Shown one piece after another: positions 1-6,397 of a stretch of 7,654 nucleotides of DNA (position 1 is the stretch's first letter; each line of letters begins with the position of its first letter). Where the stretch lies: contig PAZT01000011.1 of the NCBI GenBank assembly GCA_002716165.1, positions 1-7,654 on the forward strand, given 5' to 3'. The notes under the pieces are model-generated. The model searched no databases. It was not told the DNA's origin and worked only from the letters and a program-made list of their open reading frames with translations. The translations under genes and the position numbers were made by a program. Origin of the DNA: Deltaproteobacteria bacterium (GTDB lineage: Bacteria > SAR324 > NAC60-12).

Positions 1-1701
1 TGGATGCCCCATATTAACTTCCAGATTACGTTTTTCTCCCTCGAATTTCTTATCCATCATTTTCATCATCTTTTCCATCTGAACTGTCATACCATCTTTT
101 GGTGTAACCAAAGAACATGGACTGTCTACTAAGCGCTTGGACTCAGAAACTTCACTCACACGGTCTTTAAGCTGACTTTTGAAAAAAGCTAAGATATCAC
201 TTTGTTCTTCTTTAGAAAGTGATGTTTCAGGAGCTGAAATATCATTGTCACTTATTCCATCGATGTCGCCTTGGGAAATATTTTTTAAAGTTTTCCCATC
301 ATATTCACGCATATCAGTAACCATGAAATCATCGATTTGATCAGTCAAATAAAGGACTTCAATGCCTTTATTTTTGAAGTATTCCAAATTTGGATTATGC
401 AGGATTGACTCTCTAGAGGCCCCTGTTACATAAAATATTTCTTTTTGTTCTTCTCTCATTCGTTCCAAATAATTCCTAAGGGATACATCAGGAGAGTCGT
501 CTTTAGATAGGGAAGAGTTAAAACGAAGTAAATCCATCAACCTGTTCTTGTTCTTAAAGTCTGAAGAAATTCCCTCTTTGAGAAGGATTCCGTATTGTTT
601 CCAAAATTTTTCGTACTTTTCAACATTCTGTTCAGAAAGAAACTCCAATTCTTTGAGCACTCTTAGGCTTAAACTTCCTTTAATTTTTTCAATCAAAACG
701 TTTTTCTGAACGCTTTCTCTTGAAACATTAAGTGGCAAATCTTCTGAATCAACAACACCCTGAACAAAACGTAGGTATGAAGGTAGTAAGTCGGTATTTC
801 CGGATTGGATTAAAACCTTCTGTGCATAAAGCGCAATATCCTTGCTTTCCCTTGCATATACTACTTCATTTCCAACAGATTCAGGGAAATACAAAAGTGC
901 ATAGTATTGAATTGGCGCATCAATACTAAAATGCATATGGTGCAAAGGTTCCTCAGTACTATGAGAAATCTGTTTGAAGAAATCTATATATTGATCCTCT
1001 TTCAACTCAGATTTGGACTGTGTCCAAATCGCCTTTACCTGATTTACAGTCTCTTCATTTACCTTTACTGGGAAAGGTAAATAATTTGAATATTTTTTTA
1101 TTACAGATTCTAGTTTCCATTTGCTGCAAAACTCTTTTGCATCTTCCTTCAAAAAGATTGTTACTCTAGTGCCCCTCTGATTATATTCTGCCGGAGTTAT
1201 TTCATACTGTCCTCCTCCCGAGGAGGTCCATTCCCAAGCTTGACTGTCAACTTCCCATGATCTAGTGGTTAATTCTACACGTTCGGCAACCATGAATACT
1301 GAGTAGAATCCTACTCCAAATTGACCAATCAAATTTTCTGCAGATTTGTTTTCAGCCTGTGCCTGCTGCAGAAATTTAAGTGTACCAGAATTTGCAATTG
1401 TACCAAGGTTTGAAACAAGTTCTTCCTTAGTCATACCACATCCTGAGTCTTCAATCTCGAGCTTGTGTTTATTTTCATCAAAGGTAATTTTTATTTGAAG
1501 CTCAGCATCTTTATCCAGAACATTCCCTTCAGTAAGGGTTGTAAGCTGTACCTTGCTCATTGCATCTGAAGCATTGGAGACAAGTTCACGAAGAAAAATT
1601 TCACGTTCTGTATAAAGAGAATGTACCAGAATTTCGAGAAGTTTCTGCATCTCTGCCTGGTATTCATGAACCTCTGTTTTTGGATTTGTTTTTTTACTCA
1701 T
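1..1701 (-). CDS. htpG: Molecular chaperone HtpG (bacterial Hsp90), C-terminus cut by the window edge
   Basis: This is the ATP-dependent cytosolic Hsp90 chaperone, a homodimer that remodels and helps fold client proteins, usually together with DnaK. Translation from the ATG at 1699-1701 gives 567 open codons reaching base 1. Family members are about 620-640 residues, so roughly the last 55-70 residues of the dimerisation domain lie outside the window. The GHKL ATPase domain is intact: REIFLRELVSNASDA has the catalytic Glu39 and Mg-binding Asn43, DSGCGMT has the nucleotide-binding Asp85 (usually DNGIGMT), ANSGT lies near residues 103-107, and GQFGVGFYS at 126-134 forms the lid glycine motif. 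The middle domain has LPLNVSRES with the conserved Arg328 that contacts ATP phosphate. The visible end (NLEVNMGHP) matches the start of the last conserved block of the family. The gene is transcribed divergently from the acylphosphatase gene. Identification is secure; only the C-terminal end is unknown. Confidence 0.97.
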   Translation of the reverse strand, partial: MSKKTNPKTEVHEYQAEMQKLLEILVHSLYTEREIFLRELVSNASDAMSKVQLTTLTEGNVLDKDAELQIKITFDENKHKLEIEDSGCGMTKEELVSNLGTIANSGTLKFLQQAQAENKSAENLIGQFGVGFYSVFMVAERVELTTRSWEVDSQAWEWTSSGGGQYEITPAEYNQRGTRVTIFLKEDAKEFCSKWKLESVIKKYSNYLPFPVKVNEETVNQVKAIWTQSKSELKEDQYIDFFKQISHSTEEPLHHMHFSIDAPIQYYALLYFPESVGNEVVYARESKDIALYAQKVLIQSGNTDLLPSYLRFVQGVVDSEDLPLNVSRESVQKNVLIEKIKGSLSLRVLKELEFLSEQNVEKYEKFWKQYGILLKEGISSDFKNKNRLMDLLRFNSSLSKDDSPDVSLRNYLERMREEQKEIFYVTGASRESILHNPNLEYFKNKGIEVLYLTDQIDDFMVTDMREYDGKTLKNISQGDIDGISDNDISAPETSLSKEEQSDILAFFKSQLKDRVSEVSESKRLVDSPCSLVTPKDGMTVQMEKMMKMMDKKFEGEKRNLEVNMGHP

Positions 1702-1709
1702 AAAATAAT

Positions 1710-1713
1710 CCCT
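1710..1713 (-). promoter_or_regulatory. Likely ribosome binding site of htpG
   Basis: On the minus strand AGGG lies 8 bases before the ATG of htpG. It is a short but well-spaced Shine-Dalgarno core and supports the start chosen at 1701. Confidence 0.5.
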
Positions 1714-1758
1714 AAATTACAATCAATATCTTAAAATTGTATTAAAAAATTGTAGCCT

Positions 1759-1787
1759 ATTTTACAGTAATTTGTTCTAAATGAAAA
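1759..1787 (-). promoter_or_regulatory. Candidate sigma-70-type promoter for htpG
   Basis: On the minus strand TTTTCA (1782-1787, 4 of 6 matches to TTGACA) is followed after 17 bases by TAAAAT (1759-1764, 5 of 6 matches to TATAAT). It lies about 60 bases upstream of the htpG start. A second -10-like hexamer, TACAAT, occurs at 1749-1754 without a good -35. No CIRCE inverted repeat or clear heat-shock sigma-32 promoter was seen. In AT-rich DNA such matches arise by chance, so this is only a candidate. Confidence 0.3.
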
Positions 1788-1896
1788 GAAATTTTGTCAG
1801 TAAAACAAATAACATTTCATTTTTGCCAGATCATCTTTAACTGATTAATGAGCGGAATGAGCATGTTATTACAAAGCCATTAATTAACAATTCAAA

Positions 1897-1902
1897 TATA
1901 AT
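1897..1902 (+). promoter_or_regulatory. Candidate -10 box for the acylphosphatase gene
   Basis: A perfect TATAAT lies 56 bases before the start codon. The hexamer 17 bases upstream (AAGCCA) is a poor -35 and there is no extended TGn element, so the assignment rests on the -10 alone in a very AT-rich spacer. Confidence 0.22.
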
Positions 1903-1947
1903 TCAAACAAACACAAAAAAGTTTAATCCAAGACAAATTAAAATTTT

Positions 1948-1953
1948 AGGAGG
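1948..1953 (+). promoter_or_regulatory. Strong ribosome binding site of the acylphosphatase gene
   Basis: A perfect AGGAGG sits 5 bases before the ATG at 1959 and fixes that start. It is the only consensus Shine-Dalgarno site in the window. The exporter and receiver genes have no recognisable one. Confidence 0.85.
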
Positions 1954-1958
1954 CATAA

Positions 1959-2237
1959 ATGGAATCTGAACTGAGGCTTGATTTAATCATTGTAGGAAGA
2001 GTGCAGGGGGTGGGTTACCGGGATTTTACAAAAAAGAAAGCCGACTCACTGTCTATTACAGGGAGTGTAAAAAACATGCGAGATGGGACAGTTCTTGTGA
2101 CTGCACAGGGGGGAAATGAAGCAATGGGAAACTTTTTAAAATGGTGTTACAAAGGACCTAAAGGAGCCATAGTAAGAAAAATTGATAAAGTCAAAGGGCA
2201 AACAGAAGATTTCAATGGATTTATAGTTATATATTAG
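1959..2237 (+). CDS. acyP: Acylphosphatase
   Basis: This small cytosolic enzyme hydrolyses acyl phosphates such as acetyl phosphate or 1,3-bisphosphoglycerate to a carboxylate and phosphate. The 92-residue product has the usual family length of about 90-100. The signature GRVQGVGYRDF (residues 13-23) forms the phosphate-binding loop with the catalytic Arg21. GSVKNMRDGTV (35-45) carries the catalytic Asn39. A GPKGAIV segment near residue 66 matches the family's GPxxAxV turn. All key residues are present, so it should be active. The start is set by the perfect AGGAGG 5 bases upstream. The gene stands alone, divergent from htpG and convergent with the receiver gene, 44 bases from its stop. No partner in a shared pathway is visible in the window. 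Confidence 0.95.
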   Translation: MESELRLDLIIVGRVQGVGYRDFTKKKADSLSITGSVKNMRDGTVLVTAQGGNEAMGNFLKWCYKGPKGAIVRKIDKVKGQTEDFNGFIVIY

Positions 2238-2281
2238 ATGAATTCAAAATTGATTGATATTTGATGTTGATGAAGTGCAAC

Positions 2282-2662
2282 TCAATGAAATATTTTCTCC
2301 AGTTTGTTTTTGAATTTGTGATACTCATATGGCCTAACTATATAATCGTTCAAACCTGCTTTGATCGCAGTAATCATATTTCCCTTAAAATCCTCTGGAG
2401 TAATCATAAGAACTGGAATATGCATCAACTCAGAATCTCCCCTAATTTTTTTTAACAAGTCTAACCCACTCATGCTAGACAGACTCCAGTCTGTAATAAC
2501 TAGATCAAATAAAGCTGACTTCAATCTTGCTAATGCGGAAAATCCATCCATTGATTCAACGGTATTAACGTAACCAAGATTTCGCAGTTGATTAATTAAA
2601 ATAATTCTTGTGGGAGAAAAATTATCAACTACCATAATTTTTAAATTCTTTTCAGTCGACAT
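2282..2662 (-). CDS. CheY-like single-domain response regulator (atypical receiver)
   Basis: The 126-residue protein is a stand-alone receiver domain with no output domain, and aligns by eye along its whole length with CheY. Asp58 in VITDWS is the expected phosphorylation site, Thr88 matches the switch Thr, and Tyr107 matches CheY Tyr106. Three conserved positions deviate. The acidic pair is Asp13-Asn14 (VVDNFSPTR where CheY has VVDDFSTMR), the invariant Lys of the VKP motif is Arg110 (VRPY), and the loop after the phospho-Asp reads SLSSMSG instead of the usual MPxMDG type. Mg binding and phosphorylation-driven switching may therefore be altered. The gene lies 113 bases downstream of the exporter on the same strand and has no clear Shine-Dalgarno site before its ATG. 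No histidine kinase, chemoreceptor or flagellar gene is visible, so a chemotaxis role is not supported. It could serve as a phospho-sink or protein-interaction switch, possibly for the neighbouring exporter. Confidence 0.9.
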   Translation of the reverse strand: MSTEKNLKIMVVDNFSPTRIILINQLRNLGYVNTVESMDGFSALARLKSALFDLVITDWSLSSMSGLDLLKKIRGDSELMHIPVLMITPEDFKGNMITAIKAGLNDYIVRPYEYHKFKNKLEKIFH

Positions 2663-2733
2663 AAATAATTAATTTGATCAATTTTTTTTTAATTCTAATG
2701 TCTGTAAGCAGATATTTAAAAAATGTGTAAAAA

Positions 2734-2762
2734 AATCTACAAATGATACTAATTTTTGTAAA
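2734..2762 (-). promoter_or_regulatory. Candidate promoter for the receiver gene
   Basis: On the minus strand TTTACA (2757-2762, 5 of 6 matches to TTGACA) is separated by 17 bases from TAGATT (2734-2739, 4 of 6). It lies about 70 bases before the receiver start, in the 113-base gap after the exporter stop. If real, the receiver could be transcribed on its own as well as by read-through, since the gap contains no convincing terminator. The gap is extremely AT-rich, so chance matches are likely. Confidence 0.22.
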
Positions 2763-2775
2763 TTTTTAAATATTT

Positions 2776-5700
2776 TTAGCAGTTTTGCAGTCGTTTATCA
2801 GCAATTGCAAGTTGATCAGAGAGCATACAAACAAGATTTTCTAAGAATTGTACTGCAAGACGCGGCTCTTTTTGGGTGAGAGATAATAGACTTTCACTTG
2901 TGAAATGCATAAGTTCTGAATCTTTGCGCGCAGTTGCTTGAGCAATAGAATCAGCCTTTCCTTCACAAAGAACGAATTCCCCAGCCAAATCAAACCCCTT
3001 TCTTGTCCAGCAATAGCCCACAGAAAATGCATTACTTTCTGAAGAAACTTTTGATTCAACTGCTACTTCTCCTGATTTAATGAAAATGAAATTCCCTCTT
3101 TCTGGATTAATTTTTGTTAATTTTTTACCTTTTAAAACTGAATACTGCTTGGTGAATGGTTGAAGCTTGCTTTGCCTTTTTTTACCAAGCTTTTTCCATT
3201 CTAAACTAGGATCAATAGACATTTCTTTTTGCTCTAATTGCCCATCTTCAAGCAACTTAGTTTCAAGGAGAGAAAGATTAAAGTCTTTTTGAGAAAGAAG
3301 CCTTTCATCTGTCTCTTTTAAGGATGATTGTAAATTATTGGCAAGGTTCAAAAACAGTTTAGCAGCAATTCTAGGTCGGCGTTTTTTAAGTGGTTCAAGG
3401 CAATCTCTATTAATAACTAGCAGTCTGGTTTTTTCATAAGCCTCAGCACTGGCACTTCGATCAGCATTCCTGAATAAGCCCATTTCTCCAAAAGTATTTC
3501 CTTTTTCTAAACGTACAAGGTCTGTTCTATTTTCATCATTTTCAAGGAAGATTGATATAGAACCACTTAATACCACATACATTTCCTCTCCAATTTCTCC
3601 CTGAGAAAATAATTGCTTTCCGGGTTCCATATCAACTGTGTAGGCCATTAGGCTTGCCATTTTTGCTTCTCTTACTGACATGTTTTCAAACATATCGATA
3701 TCTTTGACAAATTCTTCGTCGAATTTTAGTCCAACATAATCCCACACAGTTATTAATCCAGTTTCCATAACTACCGAAGGTAGAAAAGTCATATCTATTG
3801 CAAGACAAACTAGCAATGTGACCGCAGTAAAAGTTCCAAATAGAATTACAGATTCCATCTCTGATTGTGAAAACAAAATGAATCCTGCTGAAAGAGCCAT
3901 TGTAGAAAATAGCATCGCGCGTCCTACAACAGGTACAGTTTTAATGGATGCTTTCCGTTTATTACGGAGTTTATTAGCATATTCATTGTAATGACTCAGA
4001 AAGTGAATTGTGTCATCAACACCAATACCAAGAGCGATCGCTGCAATTACTGAAATAGTTACTCCAATCGGAATGTCAAGCCATCCCAAAGAACCGAAAA
4101 AAACCAGAATTGTAATTACATTAGGGAATAAAGCTATCACTCCCATTTTCCAAGAAAGAAAAAGTAATGAAAGCATTACAAAGACTAATGCAAGTGCTAG
4201 AATTACGCTGTCAATCTGTCCCTGTGCTATATTATTTGCAGATTCACTCGCAAGTACTCCTCCACCAGTATAACTGAAATCAAGTTCAGGCAAAAACAAC
4301 GGAGTTTTTTCTAATAGTAAATCCCTTAAAGCAAGAAAAGATGTAGAGCCGCTAGAGCTCATTCTCAGAGTAACTTGAAGTATATCCTCTGCATCACTTA
4401 AAAATTTAGGTCCATTCTTACCTGTTTTAGAAAAAAATTTCACTACCTCTTCATCGGTCAATTTATCAAGTCCCATCCGATAATGATCAATAACATCAAC
4501 AGGAGAATTAATTTTATCAATTTTTAATCCCTCAATACTGGCAATTTCCGAAGCTCCATTTACCTGAAAAAGCCAATCCTGAAGCTTTTTCAGTCCATAA
4601 ATAGTTTTTGCTGTTTTCAATGAATTAAGAACCTTATCATTCTGACGAATATCTCCCGATTTTGCCTTGAACAATAAACGTAGCGAATCTGTTCCAGCCA
4701 ATTCATTTTCAATAAAATTTAAATCCTTTACGATTAGACTGTTTGCAGGAAACGTCTTAGTTGAACTGTTAATACTGAGTCCAAACATTCCAAAAGATGC
4801 AGTTGCAGCCACTACTAACCATATAAAAATTAATCTTTTTGAATGGATCCTTAACCATTCAACAATTGTATTGAAAAAGCTACTCATTAATCCACTTTGA
4901 CTTTTTCTGACTGGTAACTCCGGCAGGTGGATAAAATTTAGTAATGCTGGTGCCAAAGTAAGCGTAAATAGATTGATTATAACTATTCCAATACTTGAAT
5001 AAAGACCTAGTTCTTGAACTGCAGGGATTGGGCTTACTACAAGTGCTATAAATCCTGCAACAGTAGTGATTGCTGTAACCGTTACAGGAACAGTTACAGA
5101 GGATATAGTTGCTTTTATAATTTCTGGAATAGTTGTATCAAGGTCTTCAGGATTTTTGGCTTCTCGCAGTTGAATTGACTCAGTTTGGTATTGATTAAGA
5201 AATTTAATAACGTAAGCACTTCCAACACATAAAATGATAGGTGCACAGACCATTGTAACTAAGTTAAGCTCTCCCCCAATTAAACCGACTATTCCTGCCG
5301 TCCAAATAATTCCTGACAAGACTACAGCTAATGGCACTATAACAGCCAAAAAACTACGGAATGAAAATAAAAGTATCACAACGATCAGCAGAATACTGAG
5401 TGGAAAAATTTTTTCCATATCCTCGTTTATGAGCAAGCCAGCTTGGTTTATTTGTCGAGACTGTCCGGCATATGCTATTCGAAGTTTGTCTGCGATTTGA
5501 GATTTTTTTTGATGTTTTGTTAGCAGTTCTTTCAAAATATTCTGAGTACTGTCTGATTCAGGATTTGATCCAGGCTTGAAAGTCAATATAAGTGATGCAG
5601 TACTCGAATCTTTGGATAGTAAATCTCCCTCAAAAAGAGGATGTTTTTTTAATCTGCTTACAATTTTTTTTATTTTAATATTAATTTTATCATGCAATTT

Positions 5701-6390
5701 TTCTGGACTCTGTTTTTTACTAGTCAACCCGCACTCTAAAGTTGGCTCAGTATAATAATCTGTATCATCTAGGACTTGTTGTTCATTAACTGGACTTTCT
5801 ATTGCATTTTCTTCAAGAATTTCATCGGGACTGTCTTCCAAACTAGCTTCAATGAAATCCTCAAGACTGTCCTCTAGCCCTTCATCTGCTTGCTTCTCAG
5901 AATCTATTTTTTCTGCTGTACTGTTCAAACAGGCAATATCATGTTGATATTTATCCAGTAGTGATTGACAAACTGATCCATAGTCCATTTGATGAAAATA
6001 GGATTTTCCAACACATATTCCAGAAGACTGAGGAATATCCAGCATACTCATAACATTGGCGGTCCCCGGAACAATCTGCTCAATTTCTCTTTGAAGCATA
6101 CTAAGAGTAATTAGGAATTTAAGATCAACTGGTTTTCTATCAATATTGTGAAGTGCAACAACAATAACTTCCGCACTTCCAAATGCCTCTCTGGCTTCGA
6201 GGAATTGTTGGTATGCTCCTGAATCTCGCTCAATGAAAGGCTCTACTGTACTGTTGATGCGTATCTTTCCAGTTTTATGGTCAAACAACCCTTCCTTTGC
6301 TTGGTAAAAAAAGAACGTACTAAGCGCTAGAATAATTAGAAGAATTGTTTTTGGAAACTTGTTAACAGTATTGAAAAATCGTATTAACAT
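2776..6390 (-). CDS. RND/MMPL-family exporter with two C-terminal cyclic-nucleotide-binding-type domains
   Basis: This 1204-residue inner-membrane protein looks like a proton-driven RND-superfamily exporter (MMPL, COG1033-like). TM1 is at about 12-30, periplasmic loop 1 at 31-327, TM2-TM6 between about 328 and 486, TM7 at 519-538, periplasmic loop 2 to about 726, and TM8-TM12 between about 727 and 872. TM10 has GIGVDDTIHF (788-797), whose Asp792/Asp793 are the likely proton-relay acids. The matching TM4 site reads VGSAYVIKF and has no acid. Loop 1 contains a very acidic segment (160-219) and four cysteines (126, 141, 154, 220). After TM12 comes a cNMP domain (about 905-1025) with GEMGLFRNADRSASAEA, equivalent to the CRP phosphate-binding cassette (Glu969, Arg978, Ser979). 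A second, divergent cNMP fold follows (about 1078-1200) with Asp1147 in place of the Arg. The ATG at 6390 gives a short basic N-terminus before TM1. It has no Shine-Dalgarno site and lies 7 bases after the barrel gene stop, so translational coupling is likely. The substrate is unknown; lipids, hopanoids or other hydrophobic molecules are typical of the family. Confidence 0.92.
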   Translation of the reverse strand: MLIRFFNTVNKFPKTILLIILALSTFFFYQAKEGLFDHKTGKIRINSTVEPFIERDSGAYQQFLEAREAFGSAEVIVVALHNIDRKPVDLKFLITLSMLQREIEQIVPGTANVMSMLDIPQSSGICVGKSYFHQMDYGSVCQSLLDKYQHDIACLNSTAEKIDSEKQADEGLEDSLEDFIEASLEDSPDEILEENAIESPVNEQQVLDDTDYYTEPTLECGLTSKKQSPEKLHDKINIKIKKIVSRLKKHPLFEGDLLSKDSSTASLILTFKPGSNPESDSTQNILKELLTKHQKKSQIADKLRIAYAGQSRQINQAGLLINEDMEKIFPLSILLIVVILLFSFRSFLAVIVPLAVVLSGIIWTAGIVGLIGGELNLVTMVCAPIILCVGSAYVIKFLNQYQTESIQLREAKNPEDLDTTIPEIIKATISSVTVPVTVTAITTVAGFIALVVSPIPAVQELGLYSSIGIVIINLFTLTLAPALLNFIHLPELPVRKSQSGLMSSFFNTIVEWLRIHSKRLIFIWLVVAATASFGMFGLSINSSTKTFPANSLIVKDLNFIENELAGTDSLRLLFKAKSGDIRQNDKVLNSLKTAKTIYGLKKLQDWLFQVNGASEIASIEGLKIDKINSPVDVIDHYRMGLDKLTDEEVVKFFSKTGKNGPKFLSDAEDILQVTLRMSSSGSTSFLALRDLLLEKTPLFLPELDFSYTGGGVLASESANNIAQGQIDSVILALALVFVMLSLLFLSWKMGVIALFPNVITILVFFGSLGWLDIPIGVTISVIAAIALGIGVDDTIHFLSHYNEYANKLRNKRKASIKTVPVVGRAMLFSTMALSAGFILFSQSEMESVILFGTFTAVTLLVCLAIDMTFLPSVVMETGLITVWDYVGLKFDEEFVKDIDMFENMSVREAKMASLMAYTVDMEPGKQLFSQGEIGEEMYVVLSGSISIFLENDENRTDLVRLEKGNTFGEMGLFRNADRSASAEAYEKTRLLVINRDCLEPLKKRRPRIAAKLFLNLANNLQSSLKETDERLLSQKDFNLSLLETKLLEDGQLEQKEMSIDPSLEWKKLGKKRQSKLQPFTKQYSVLKGKKLTKINPERGNFIFIKSGEVAVESKVSSESNAFSVGYCWTRKGFDLAGEFVLCEGKADSIAQATARKDSELMHFTSESLLSLTQKEPRLAVQFLENLVCMLSDQLAIADKRLQNC

Positions 6391-6397
6391 TCAAAAG

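Noticed and set aside
2261..2285. Hairpin between the convergent acylphosphatase and receiver genes (TTGA-T-GTTG paired with CAACTCAA, 8-base loop)
   Set aside because: The stem has only 8 pairs, mostly A-T, with a bulge, and no T-run follows on either strand. It also overlaps the receiver stop codon. It is too weak to call a terminator.
2261..2573. Plus-strand open frames overlapping the receiver gene (2261-2455 and 2361-2573)
   Set aside because: Both are antisense to the receiver, whose fold and conserved residues are clear. Their translations look like low-complexity noise.
2701..2712. Inverted repeat TCTG-TAAG-CAGA in the exporter-receiver gap
   Set aside because: The stem has only 4 pairs. 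On the transcribed minus strand it is followed by an A-rich stretch, not a T-run, so it is not an intrinsic terminator.
2776..3678. The cNMP domains as a separate Crp-type regulator gene joined to the exporter by error
   Set aside because: The frame runs without interruption from TM12 through both domains, there is no internal start with a ribosome binding site at the junction, and neither domain is followed by a helix-turn-helix DNA-binding region.
4010..4273. Open plus-strand frames opposite the exporter (also at 4667-4900 and 5234-5500) and opposite htpG (732-929)
   Set aside because: They lie fully antisense to well-supported coding sequence, show no recognisable domain, lack ribosome binding sites, and have the composition expected of reverse-strand shadows.
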